This document shows positions 8,225-16,684 of a stretch of DNA of 64,000 bases, piece by piece. The notes below the pieces were generated by a model. That model worked only from the letters and a program-made list of their open reading frames with translations, was not told where the DNA came from and searched no databases. Each line of letters starts with the position of its first letter. Position 1 is the first letter of the stretch. Origin of the DNA: Algibacter pacificus (GTDB lineage Bacteria > Bacteroidota > Bacteroidia > Flavobacteriales > Flavobacteriaceae); the NCBI RefSeq assembly GCF_008033385.1, contig NZ_VOGY01000005.1:1-64000 (forward strand), given 5' to 3'. The position numbers and the translations under genes are program-made.

Positions 8225-11200
8225 TTAAGCCACGATGGGTTGCAATGCGCTTAAAGATTGCTTTATTGTTTTTATGTTTTCGAAAGTTAGCATAAGTCGT
8301 AAGCCATTTCGGGTAGATTTCTCTTTCATTGTGCAAGCTCCAGGGTGTGTTTGTACAAACTGTAAAACCTTGGTAAAACTCGGACTTTGATAAAAATTAC
8401 TTTGTTGGTCGTTTATAAAATAACCAACAAGTTTCCCTTTTTTCATAACGACTTTCTCAAAACCAATTTTGGTTGCTAACCACTTAATTTGGACACTATT
8501 TAGTAAATCGGTCACTTGCTTTGGAAGTTCTCCAAAACGATCGATTAATTCCGTTTCAAAAGTACGTAATTCGGCTTCGGTTTTCAAATTATTTAGCTGC
8601 GTATATAGGATTAATCTTTCAGCGATATTATTAACATAATCATCTGGAAAAAGTAATTCAAAATCGGTGTCTATAGTGACATCTTTTACATAAACGCGAT
8701 CTTCTTCGGGTTCGTCATAAAGGTCTTTAAATTCTGTTTCTTTAAGTTCTTCAATGGCTTCATTCAATATTTTTTGATAAGTGTCAAAACCAATATCGTT
8801 CATAAATCCACTTTGTTCACCACCGAGTAAATCTCCAGCGCCGCGAATTTCTAAATCTTTCATGGCAATATTAAACCCACTACCTAATTCTGTAAATTGC
8901 TCTAAAGCGGTAATGCGTTTTCGGGCATCGTCGGTCATGGCCGAATATTCTGGGGTTATAAAATAGCAAAAGGCTTTTTTGTTGCTTCGCCCAACACGGC
9001 CGCGCATTTGGTGTAAATCGCTTAGGCCAAAATTATTGGCGTTATTTATAAAAATAGTGTTGGCATTGGGCACGTCTAAACCACTTTCAATAATGGTGGT
9101 GCTTACCAAAACATCAAATTCACCATCCATAAAAGCAAGCATGAGTTGTTCTAGTTTTTTGCCATCCATTTGCCCGTGGCCAATGCCAATTTTGGCATCG
9201 GGTACTAAGCGTTGGATCATGCCAGCTACTTCTTTTATATTTTCTATTCTATTATGAATGAAGAAAATTTGTCCGCCACGCTGAATTTCATAACTCACCG
9301 CATCTCGAATTTCATCTTCACTAAAACGAATCACGTGGCTTTCAATAGGATAGCGGTTTGGTGGTGGTGTTGTTATAACCGATAAATCGCGGGCTGCCAT
9401 TAAGCTAAACTGTAAGGTTCTTGGAATGGGTGTTGCGGTTAAGGTTAGTACATCGACATTTTCTTTTAGTGTTTTTAGTTTTTCTTTTACGGCAACTCCA
9501 AATTTTTGCTCTTCATCGACTATTAAAAGTCCTAAATCTTTAAATTTTACGTTTTTGTTTACAATTTGGTGGGTACCTATAATAATGTCTACGTTACCGT
9601 TTTCTAAACCCTCTAGGGTAGTGCGTTTTTCTTTAGCGGTTCTAAAGCGGTTTACATAATCTACCGTAACCGGGAAATCTTTTAAACGTTCACGAAAAGT
9701 ACGTGCATGTTGGTATGCTAAAATGGTTGTTGGTACTAAAACGGCCACTTGTTTTCCGTTGTCTACCGCTTTAAAAGCCGCGCGAATAGCGACTTCTGTT
9801 TTACCAAAACCAACATCGCCACAAACTAAACGGTCCATGGGGCGTTCGCTTTCCATGTCCATTTTAATATCGGCTGTTGCGGTGCTTTGGTCGGGGGTGT
9901 CTTCGTAAATAAACGAAGCTTCCAACTCGTGTTGCATATAGCTATCGGGTTTGTATTGATAGCCTTTTTTAGTTTTACGTTTGGCGTAAAGTTTTATTAA
10001 ATTAAAAGCCACGTGTTTTACCCGTGCTTTGGTTTTTTGTTTTAAAGTTTTCCAAGCGGTGCTACCTAATTTATAAATTTTAGGAGGTTTGCCGTCTTTT
10101 CCATTAAATTTTGTGATTTTATGCAGGGAATGAATGCTTAAATAAAGCACGTCTCTTTCGCCATAAACTAATTTAATAGCTTCTTGTTTTTGGCCTTCAA
10201 CATCTATTTTTTGAAGTCCGCCAAAACGTCCAATACCATGATCGATATGCGTGACGTAATCGCCAATATCAAGATTGGTGAGTTCTTTTAAAGTGATGGC
10301 TTGTTTTTTTGCATAGCCATTTTTTACGTTGAATTTATGGTAACGTTCAAAAATTTGATGATCGGTATAACACACTATTTTAGTATCGTGATCTATAAAT
10401 CCTTGATGTAAAGATAATACGATGGTTTGATAAGAAACGTCGCCTTCCACATCATCAAAAATATCGTGAAAACGTTTGGCTTGTTGTTCGCTAACGCAGG
10501 CAATATAATTGGTATAACCCTTGTTATGATTGCTGTTTAAGTCTTCTATTAATAAATTGAATTGTTTATTAAAAGATGGTTGCGGTGTGGTTTTAAACTC
10601 TATAATTTGAACGGCGTTTCCAATTTTAGACATGATAGAATTGGTTCCGAATTCTATAATTGAAAAGTCGAGTAATTGTTTTTTTAAGATGGCGGAATTA
10701 CAAAACAGCTCATTTGGTTTGGCTTGTTTTATTTCGGAAGATAGATTTTTATAGGTATCCTCGGCTTTTTTGTAAAAATCGTCGATTCTTGAAAAGAGTA
10801 TATCGGCATTTTTTAAACCAATAATTGTTTTTTGAGCTATGTATTTTAAGAAACTTTGACGTTTTTCTTCGAATAATTTATTGGCAACGTTAGGGATAAC
10901 GTTTATTTTTTTTATTTGATCGATGGATAATTGGGTTTCCACATCGAAAGTCCGGATGGTATCCACCTCGTCTCCAAAAAACTCGATACGATAAGGCAAG
11001 TCGTTAGAGAATGAAAAGACATCGACAATACCGCCACGAACTGAAAATTCGCCGGGTTCGGTAACAAAATCGACGCGTTTAAATTGGTATTCGAAAAGGA
11101 CTTCGTTTACAAAATCTATGGATAAATTATCGTTTACGGCTACTTTTAGTGTATTGCGCTCCAGTTCTTTGCGGGTAACCACCTGCTCGAAAAGGGCATC

Positions 11201-11575
11201 GGGATAGGTAACAATAATGGCCGGTTTTTTTTGCGAATTGATACGGTTTAAAACCTCGGCGCGGAGTAATACGTTGGCGTTATCGGTTTCTTCTATTTCG
11301 TAAGGGCGACGATAACTTCCTGGGTAGAATAGAACATCTTTGTTGTTGCAAAGTTGTTCTAAATCGTTGAGGTAAAAGGCGGCTTCTTCTTTGTCGTTAA
11401 AAACGAGTAGAAAAGGTTTGTCTTCTTGTTTAAAGGCATTGGCAATAACGAAAGATAGTGATGAGCCTACAAGACCTTTTAAATGTATTTTGTTTTGATT
11501 TTTGGCAATAGCAGTTTGCAGATTTTGCGTTTGCAAAGTCTGTAAATAAGTTTGCGAGAGGATAGATTTACTCAC
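8225..11575 (-). CDS. mfd: Transcription-repair coupling factor
   Basis: Mfd removes stalled RNA polymerase and recruits UvrA. This 1116-residue protein has the UvrB-like N-terminal part (RRPYEIEETDNANVLLRAE), the CarD-like RNA polymerase interaction domain (LDIGDYVTHIDHGIGRFGG, about 440-460), and an SF2 helicase with Walker A GDVGFGKTE and DEEQ box. Helicase motif VI is GRVGRSNKKAF. The TRCF C-terminal domain is also present. The start codon is GTG at 11575, in a TAnnTTTG promoter context 22 bp upstream. Length and domain order are normal. Confidence 0.96.
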   Translation of the reverse strand: MSKSILSQTYLQTLQTQNLQTAIAKNQNKIHLKGLVGSSLSFVIANAFKQEDKPFLLVFNDKEEAAFYLNDLEQLCNNKDVLFYPGSYRRPYEIEETDNANVLLRAEVLNRINSQKKPAIIVTYPDALFEQVVTRKELERNTLKVAVNDNLSIDFVNEVLFEYQFKRVDFVTEPGEFSVRGGIVDVFSFSNDLPYRIEFFGDEVDTIRTFDVETQLSIDQIKKINVIPNVANKLFEEKRQSFLKYIAQKTIIGLKNADILFSRIDDFYKKAEDTYKNLSSEIKQAKPNELFCNSAILKKQLLDFSIIEFGTNSIMSKIGNAVQIIEFKTTPQPSFNKQFNLLIEDLNSNHNKGYTNYIACVSEQQAKRFHDIFDDVEGDVSYQTIVLSLHQGFIDHDTKIVCYTDHQIFERYHKFNVKNGYAKKQAITLKELTNLDIGDYVTHIDHGIGRFGGLQKIDVEGQKQEAIKLVYGERDVLYLSIHSLHKITKFNGKDGKPPKIYKLGSTAWKTLKQKTKARVKHVAFNLIKLYAKRKTKKGYQYKPDSYMQHELEASFIYEDTPDQSTATADIKMDMESERPMDRLVCGDVGFGKTEVAIRAAFKAVDNGKQVAVLVPTTILAYQHARTFRERLKDFPVTVDYVNRFRTAKEKRTTLEGLENGNVDIIIGTHQIVNKNVKFKDLGLLIVDEEQKFGVAVKEKLKTLKENVDVLTLTATPIPRTLQFSLMAARDLSVITTPPPNRYPIESHVIRFSEDEIRDAVSYEIQRGGQIFFIHNRIENIKEVAGMIQRLVPDAKIGIGHGQMDGKKLEQLMLAFMDGEFDVLVSTTIIESGLDVPNANTIFINNANNFGLSDLHQMRGRVGRSNKKAFCYFITPEYSAMTDDARKRITALEQFTELGSGFNIAMKDLEIRGAGDLLGGEQSGFMNDIGFDTYQKILNEAIEELKETEFKDLYDEPEEDRVYVKDVTIDTDFELLFPDDYVNNIAERLILYTQLNNLKTEAELRTFETELIDRFGELPKQVTDLLNSVQIKWLATKIGFEKVVMKKGKLVGYFINDQQSNFYQSPSFTKVLQFVQTHPGACTMKEKSTRNGLRLMLTFENIKTIKQSLSALQPIVA

Positions 11576-11596
11576 GTAATTATGGTTTTACGTTTG

Positions 11597-11604
11597 CAAA
11601 TATA
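11597..11604 (-). promoter_or_regulatory. -7 box for mfd
   Basis: The minus strand reads TATATTTG, an exact TAnnTTTG match. The predicted transcription start lies about 17 nt before the GTG of mfd. No good -33 TTG was seen. Confidence 0.45.
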
Positions 11605-11689
11605 AGGTTTAGATGGGTTTATGAGGGGTTTGAATTTGCCAAAAATGTTAAATTTTTTGGACTAAATTATCTGAGGCATTTCTGTATTT

Positions 11690-11784
11690 GCGTTAAGGAT
11701 TGCAACGGAAAGCCCACAGCGTTGCTGATGGAAATCAGCAACGCGAGGACTTGCAGAGGAAAGCCTGACCCTTGGGGAACGCCC
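11690..11784 (+). repeat. Dispersed structured element, copy A
   Basis: GCGTT (11690-11694) can pair with AACGC (11778-11782) to close the element. Inside, GCGTTGCTGAT/ATCAGCAACGC (11719-11729 with 11734-11744) forms a perfect 11-bp hairpin with loop GGAA, and CCC/GGG near the 3' end can form a third stem. The flanks of the central hairpin resemble each other (ATTGCAACGGAAAGCC and ACTTGCAGAGGAAAGCC). The second copy at 42535-42625 shares these parts with a compensatory change in the closing stem. It may belong to a Bacteroidota RNA family such as Flavo-1, which I cannot verify. It lies upstream of the TerB promoter, so it is probably not a leader. Confidence 0.65.
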
Positions 11785-11825
11785 AAAAAAATAAACTTAA
11801 GGTTTAAAATCTTAAAAAAAAGATG

Positions 11826-11833
11826 TAGGTTTG
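11826..11833 (+). promoter_or_regulatory. -7 box for the TerB-like gene
   Basis: TAGGTTTG matches TAnnTTTG exactly and is followed by GCA. It lies 26 nt before the ATG at 11860 and downstream of structured element A. The -33 region is weak. Confidence 0.5.
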
Positions 11834-11859
11834 CAGCACTAACTAAAAGAAATTAAGAT

Positions 11860-12291
11860 ATGTCATTTTCAGATTTATTTGATAGTGGTTTTAAAAAACG
11901 TAACGAGGACCATTTTGCAGCGATTGTAAAAGTAGCAATGAATGATGGCATTATTACGGATGATGAGCAAGCGTTTTTAAAACGTTTAGCACATAAATTG
12001 GATATTAGTGAAGGTGATTTTGAGATTATATTGAAGGATTATAAAAATCATCCAATTAATCCGCCGGTATCTTACGATCGTCGTTTAGAGCGTTTGTATG
12101 ATTTGACCCGTATGGTTTATGTGGATGAAATTAAAAGTGAACAAGAAGTGATTTTGCTGAAGAAAATAGCATTAGGACTTGGTTTTCATTCTGATAATGT
12201 GAAATATATTGTAGATAAAGCACTGAAATTAGTAGAAAGAGGTGTGGATTTGGATATTTTTGTTGATGAAATAAAAAATATGAATAAATAA
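11860..12291 (+). CDS. TerB-family (tellurite-resistance-like) protein
   Basis: The 143-residue all-helical cytoplasmic protein resembles the TerB/DjlA-N fold: an acidic EF-like helix pair (AAIVKVAMNDGIITDDEQAFLKRLA) and a second similar half (YDLTRMVYVDEIKSEQEVILLKKIALGLG). The repeated D/E-rich turn (NDGIITDDE, VDEIKSEQE) is typical of the family. No other ter genes are nearby, so tellurite resistance should not be assumed; the role is unknown. It is a single-gene unit with its own promoter and terminator. Confidence 0.75.
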   Translation: MSFSDLFDSGFKKRNEDHFAAIVKVAMNDGIITDDEQAFLKRLAHKLDISEGDFEIILKDYKNHPINPPVSYDRRLERLYDLTRMVYVDEIKSEQEVILLKKIALGLGFHSDNVKYIVDKALKLVERGVDLDIFVDEIKNMNK

Positions 12292-12324
12292 AGATTTTAT
12301 TCTTAGATGTTATATAATATAATG

Positions 12325-12353
12325 AGCGTTCTATTTTTAGGACGCTTTTTTTA
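12325..12353 (+). terminator. Terminator after the TerB-like gene
   Basis: AGCGTTC (12325-12331) pairs with GGACGCT (12340-12346) including one G-U pair, and is followed by seven Ts. It lies about 33 bp after the stop codon. Confidence 0.75.
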
Positions 12354-12393
12354 TGCAAAAAAAAACGAGCTGTTGGAGTTTTGGTGTTTGTTA

Positions 12394-12447
12394 GTATAAA
12401 AAAACCTTGAACTGTTTCCGGCTGAAATGAAAACAAGCATCAAGGTT
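12394..12447 (-). terminator. Probable terminator after the AlbA_2 gene
   Basis: AACCTTGA (12403-12410) and TCAAGGTT (12440-12447) form an 8-bp stem with a 29-nt loop. On the minus strand it is followed by a run of Ts. It faces the TerB terminator, as expected between convergent genes. The long loop lowers confidence. Confidence 0.45.
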
Positions 12448-12525
12448 AATTTCTTAAAAAGATTAATAGCATTGCAAATTTAAAAATAATTTGGGAAATG
12501 TGTTGGTTTTAGTATTACCTTAAGG

Positions 12526-13659
12526 TTAACTATATTTTATTTTTCTTAAAATACGTACGGTTTCTTTGTATAAAGTATAAACTTCGGTGTTGTGTTTTTT
12601 TAAATAAGGTTTGGCTTCGTTTAGTTTGTCGATGGCTTCGTGAAACAAATTAAGGTAGCAAATTAAGTAGGTAACGGGGAGGTTTTTTAAATCGTTTTCT
12701 TCTTGTTGGGTTAATGATAGGCCTTTTTTTAGTTTTTCTAGAATGCTGTTATTGCTGTTGTAAATGTGGTGTAAAACTTTTTTGTCGTACTGTGGTGGCT
12801 CGAATAAAAGTTTGGTTTCTATGGTGTAACTCGCGTTATTTTCAAATTTAATAAGGGTTTCTTCTAAGGGGTAATATTTGTTTGAATTTTGAAATGCTAA
12901 GTTGACATATTCAATAATTTTAAAGGTCTCATCGGTTATTGATATGGAGACCTCGTCTAAGGCGGAAAAAAATAAAAGAACTTGTTCGTTAATCAGTTTT
13001 ATATCGACCCGTGAGTAGTAAATTTGATTTTTGGTGACTTTTTTTTGCCCAGCCCAGCAGATTACAAAATACTCTTGAAACACTTTGTATTGTGGGTTGT
13101 AGTCCACACGAGTTTTCATGAAATCGAAAACGCCGTCGAGGGTGTGTTCAATATTGTTTTGCGCATTTTTTTCTATGGCTTCAACAATTTTGGAGTTAAC
13201 ATCTTTTATGTCACTTTCAAAAACTTTAGGCATGCTAATGCTGCCTTCTCTAAAGAAGATGGAGCCTCCGTAGTATTTCCAAACGTTTTTTCGGAGGGAT
13301 GTTAGTTTTCCTGTTGGTCTAATGGTAACCAAACCCACAACTTTGTGGTCCGGCAGATGCGGAAATGGGATGTTTTCATACTGCACAATGGGTGGGTTGG
13401 TTAAATAGGCGTTTATTAAATTCTGAATTTTACTATCATCAAAAAAATCGACGCCAACAATATTGTTTTCTTCGTCTTCTACTCCAATAACAATGTATGC
13501 GTTGTTTTTTGGGTTGCTGTTTGATAATGCACAAACATGTTTTAAAAACTTGGCTTTCCCTTCTTTATACCCAATATCAATTTTACGCTTTTTGTCATAA
13601 AAACTATTCTCATCGTTGTGAGCCAAAAGGTGTTTTATGAGGAGGCGTTTGTTAATCAT
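12526..13659 (-). CDS. AlbA_2 (Schlafen-type) domain protein
   Basis: Residues about 15-150 of this 377-residue protein show the Schlafen AlbA_2 pattern: E/D-x-K entry (DIGYKEGKAKFLKHVCALSN), AYIVIGVEDEENNIVGVD, PHLPDHKVVGLVTIRPT and FFREGSISMP. Such domains occur in ATP-dependent regulators and some nucleases; the biochemical role here is unknown. The remaining 220 residues match no family I recognise. There is no signal peptide or membrane segment. Its ATG overlaps the TGA of the upstream SDR gene (ATGA), so the two are translationally coupled. Confidence 0.75.
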   Translation of the reverse strand: MINKRLLIKHLLAHNDENSFYDKKRKIDIGYKEGKAKFLKHVCALSNSNPKNNAYIVIGVEDEENNIVGVDFFDDSKIQNLINAYLTNPPIVQYENIPFPHLPDHKVVGLVTIRPTGKLTSLRKNVWKYYGGSIFFREGSISMPKVFESDIKDVNSKIVEAIEKNAQNNIEHTLDGVFDFMKTRVDYNPQYKVFQEYFVICWAGQKKVTKNQIYYSRVDIKLINEQVLLFFSALDEVSISITDETFKIIEYVNLAFQNSNKYYPLEETLIKFENNASYTIETKLLFEPPQYDKKVLHHIYNSNNSILEKLKKGLSLTQQEENDLKNLPVTYLICYLNLFHEAIDKLNEAKPYLKKHNTEVYTLYKETVRILRKIKYS

Positions 13660-14408
13660 GCTTCTTTGTTAACGATAGTGCTGTTTGCTTGTGCGGTACA
13701 GAACATTAAAATATCGGCCAGATTAACGTGTGGTGGTCGTGAAATGGCAAAATAAATAACGTCGGCAACATCTTTGGCTTGTAAAGCTTTAAAGCCTTTG
13801 TAGGTATTGTTGGCATTGGGGTTGCCTTTAAAACGAACTTCCGAAAACTCGGTTTCTACCAGTCCTGGGTTTACGGCGCCCACCTTAATACCGTAAGGGT
13901 TTAAGTCGATACGCATGCCTTCTGTAATGGCTAAAACGGCGTGTTTGCTTGCGCAATACACATTGCCTTTTGAATAAACTTCTTTTCCTGCCGATGAGCC
14001 AATGTTTATAATATGCCCCGATTGTCTTTCGGTCATTTGTGGAATAACGGCTTTACTAACATAGAGTAAACCTTTAACGTTAATATCCATCATGGCATCC
14101 CAATCGTCAATGTTTCCCTCGTTAATGGGGTCTAATCCATGGGCGTTTCCAGCATTATTTATTAAAATGTCGATGGTTTTAAAATTTTCAGGTAAACTGT
14201 TAATGGCATTGAGTGTCGCTTCTTTATCTCGTACATCAAAATTCAAAATATGTACCTCGGTTAGGTCTTTTAGTGCGTTTTGTATGGTGTTTAGGCGTTC
14301 TAATCGTCGGCCACAGAGTATTAATTTAATACCATGTTTAGCGAATTCAAAGGCTGTTGCTTTTCCAATTCCGCTAGTGGCACCTGTAATTAGGGCTGTT
14401 TTTGTCAT
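13656..14408 (-). CDS. SDR-family NAD(P)-dependent oxidoreductase (YdfG-like)
   Basis: This 250-residue classical short-chain dehydrogenase has the cofactor motif TGATSGIG at residues 8-15, NNAG near 88, catalytic Ser in NIGSSAG, and YxxxK (YCASK) near 153. The closest group I recognise is YdfG-like 3-hydroxy acid/L-allo-threonine dehydrogenase, usually NADP-dependent (the R-R after the second strand, CGRRLERL, fits NADP). The substrate is not certain. It is the first gene of a two-gene minus-strand unit with the AlbA_2 protein. Confidence 0.85.
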   Translation of the reverse strand: MTKTALITGATSGIGKATAFEFAKHGIKLILCGRRLERLNTIQNALKDLTEVHILNFDVRDKEATLNAINSLPENFKTIDILINNAGNAHGLDPINEGNIDDWDAMMDINVKGLLYVSKAVIPQMTERQSGHIINIGSSAGKEVYSKGNVYCASKHAVLAITEGMRIDLNPYGIKVGAVNPGLVETEFSEVRFKGNPNANNTYKGFKALQAKDVADVIYFAISRPPHVNLADILMFCTAQANSTIVNKEA

Positions 14409-14628
14409 GCTGTTGTGTATTCATAATTAATTCATCTATAAAAATACTTAAAAACAAGTTTATGGTGCAGGTATTAATAATAAATTATAGTTAAAAACTT
14501 GCATTAAAAAAGAAATAAAAAAATAATTAAGAAAAACTTATCATAATAATAGGTTAAAGTCCGAAAACATTGCATTTTGTTTAATTTTTAACCAATTTTT
14601 AACAGCGTCAACCGAAAAAAATTAACAA

Positions 14629-14660
14629 TTTGCACTCCTCAAATAAGGGCTGTATATTCG
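14629..14660 (+). promoter_or_regulatory. Promoter of the Bat operon
   Basis: TTTG (14629-14632), a 20-nt spacer, then TATATTCG (14653-14660), one mismatch from TAnnTTTG. It lies 22 nt before the moxR ATG. The rest of the 274-bp divergent spacer (14409-14682) is AT-rich, with no other feature I can support. Confidence 0.5.
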
Positions 14661-14682
14661 GCTTTTAAATTACAAGAAAATA

Positions 14683-15684
14683 ATGGAAGAAACAGGTACA
14701 ATTGATATTAAGTCTATTAACGAGAAAATTGAAAAGGAAAGTGCTTTTGTTGATTTATTAATGCTTGAAATGAACAAAGTAATCGTAGGCCAAAAACACA
14801 TGGTGGAACGTTTACTAATAGGTTTATTAGGGCAAGGACACATTTTATTAGAAGGTGTTCCTGGGTTAGCGAAAACATTAGCGATTAATACGTTGGCACA
14901 AGCCGTAGATGGTAGTTTTAGCCGTATCCAGTTTACGCCAGATTTATTACCGGCCGATGTTACAGGGACGTTAATCTACAACATGAAGCTTAATGATTTT
15001 TCGATTAAAAAAGGGCCTATTTTTGCAAATTTTGTATTAGCAGATGAGATAAACCGTGCGCCAGCCAAAGTGCAATCGGCATTATTAGAAGCGATGCAAG
15101 AAAAGCAAATTACTATTGGAGATGAAACATATAAATTAGATAAACCATTTTTAGTAATGGCAACAATGAACCCTGTGGAACAAGAAGGAACTTACCCGTT
15201 ACCGGAAGCACAGGTCGATCGTTTTATGTTAAAAACCGTAATAGATTATCCAAAATTAGATGAAGAGCAATTAATTATGCGCTCTAATTTAAAAGGCTCT
15301 TGGGAAAAAGTAAATCCTGTAGTTTCGGTGTCGCAAATTTTGCGTGCGCAGGAAACGGTTCGAGAGGTGTACATGGATGAGAAAATTGAAAAATATATAT
15401 TAGATATTATTTTCGCAACGCGTTATCCAGAAAAATATAAACTAAGCGATTTAAAACCTTTAATTTCGTTTGGGGCATCGCCACGTGGTAGTATTAATTT
15501 AGCGACAGCAGCAAAATGTTACGCGTTTATTAAACGTCGTGGTTATGTTATTCCAGAAGATGTTCGTGCTGTTGTTTACGATGTGTTACGCCATAGAATA
15601 GGTATTACATACGAAGCTGAAGCCGAAAATGTAACCTCTATAGATATCATTAATAAGATAGTAAACGAGATTGAAGTGCCATAA
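14683..15684 (+). CDS. MoxR-family AAA+ ATPase of the Bat operon
   Basis: This 333-residue AAA+ protein has Walker A GVPGLAKT at residues 58-65 and Walker B LADEINRAP. The downstream segment ATMNPVEQEGTYPLPEAQVDRF is typical of the MoxR/RavA group. MoxR ATPases act as chaperone-like partners of VWA proteins. It heads an eight-gene operon whose next products are a DUF58 protein and two VWA proteins, which are the expected partners. It is cytoplasmic and of normal length. Confidence 0.93.
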   Translation: MEETGTIDIKSINEKIEKESAFVDLLMLEMNKVIVGQKHMVERLLIGLLGQGHILLEGVPGLAKTLAINTLAQAVDGSFSRIQFTPDLLPADVTGTLIYNMKLNDFSIKKGPIFANFVLADEINRAPAKVQSALLEAMQEKQITIGDETYKLDKPFLVMATMNPVEQEGTYPLPEAQVDRFMLKTVIDYPKLDEEQLIMRSNLKGSWEKVNPVVSVSQILRAQETVREVYMDEKIEKYILDIIFATRYPEKYKLSDLKPLISFGASPRGSINLATAAKCYAFIKRRGYVIPEDVRAVVYDVLRHRIGITYEAEAENVTSIDIINKIVNEIEVP

Positions 15685-15727
15685 AAAGGTTTCGGTATTC
15701 AGCTTTAGTGGGTAGTGACTTATTTTT

Positions 15728-15795
15728 CTGAATACTAAAAACTCAACGGTTTAATGATAACTGAATATTGCGACTGAAAACTGTTTACTGAATAC
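15728..15795 (+). repeat. CTGAAwACT-type repeats before the DUF58 gene
   Basis: The 111-bp gap holds repeated words related to CTGAATACT/CTGAAAACT (at 15728, 15761, 15774 and 15788). The last one abuts the ATG at 15796. A related word recurs before batB (near 19432). No hairpin or promoter was seen here. Confidence 0.4.
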
Positions 15796-16662
15796 ATGGA
15801 TACTAAAGAATTACTAAAAAAAGTACGAAAAATAGAGATTAAGACACGGCGACTGTCTGATCATATTTTTGGAGGTGAATATCATTCTACCTTCAAAGGT
15901 CGTGGTATGACCTTTAGTGAAGTACGCCAATACAATTTTGGGGACGATGTTCGTAACATTGATTGGAATGTTACCGCGCGTTATAGCGAACCTTACGTAA
16001 AAGTTTTTGAAGAAGAACGCGAATTAACCATGATGCTTATGGTTGATGTTTCGGGATCGGAATTATTTGGTACCGAAAGCCAGTTTAAAAATGAAGTAGT
16101 TACCGAAATTGCTGCAACTTTAGCCTTTTCAGCAACGCAGAATAACGATAAAATAGGGCTTATTTTATTTTCAGATAAAGTAGAATTATATATTCCGCCT
16201 AAAAAAGGACGTTCGCATGTGCTTCGTATTATTCGAGAATTAATCGAATTTCAACCAGAAAGTAAACAAACTAACTTAGCCGAAGCTTTAAAATTCATGC
16301 AAAATGTCATGAAGAAAAAAGTGATTGCTTTTGTGTTGTCCGATTTTATTGCCGACGATTATCATCAAACCATGAAAATTGTGGCTAAAAAACACGATGT
16401 TACCGGTATTCGAATTTTCGATAAACGTGAAGAAGAGATTCCGAATTTAGGCATGGTGCAAATGCAGGATGAAGAAACGGGCGAACTCATGTTGGTAAAT
16501 ACATCATCAAAATCGGTACGTAAAAACTACAGTAAATTCTATCACGAAAAAGTAAAGTATTACAAAGAGAGTTTTACCAAATCGGGTGCAGGTGCTATAG
16601 ATTGTAGAGTGGATGAAAGTTACGTTAAAAAGCTATTAGGCTATTTTAAACACCGCGCATAA
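15796..16662 (+). CDS. DUF58 domain protein of the Bat operon
   Basis: The 288-residue cytoplasmic protein has the DUF58 signature (FSEVRQYNFGDDVRNIDWNVTAR, about 45-67). It is followed by a VWA-like fold with a MIDAS-type DVSGSE motif near residue 91 and a late aspartate in VLSDFIADDY. DUF58 proteins accompany MoxR ATPases throughout bacteria, and this one lies between moxR and the membrane-bound Bat proteins. The function is known only by association with envelope stress and aerotolerance. Confidence 0.88.
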   Translation: MDTKELLKKVRKIEIKTRRLSDHIFGGEYHSTFKGRGMTFSEVRQYNFGDDVRNIDWNVTARYSEPYVKVFEEERELTMMLMVDVSGSELFGTESQFKNEVVTEIAATLAFSATQNNDKIGLILFSDKVELYIPPKKGRSHVLRIIRELIEFQPESKQTNLAEALKFMQNVMKKKVIAFVLSDFIADDYHQTMKIVAKKHDVTGIRIFDKREEEIPNLGMVQMQDEETGELMLVNTSSKSVRKNYSKFYHEKVKYYKESFTKSGAGAIDCRVDESYVKKLLGYFKHRA

Positions 16663-16684
16663 TTCTAAATAAGAATTAAAAAAA

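Noticed and set aside
11860-12291. Tellurite resistance operon
   Set aside because: Only a TerB-like protein; no terZ, terD, terC or related genes nearby.
12131-12436. Minus-strand frame of 101 codons after the TerB-like gene
   Set aside because: Overlaps the TerB gene and both terminators; Phe/Tyr/Leu-rich translation typical of antisense AT-rich DNA.
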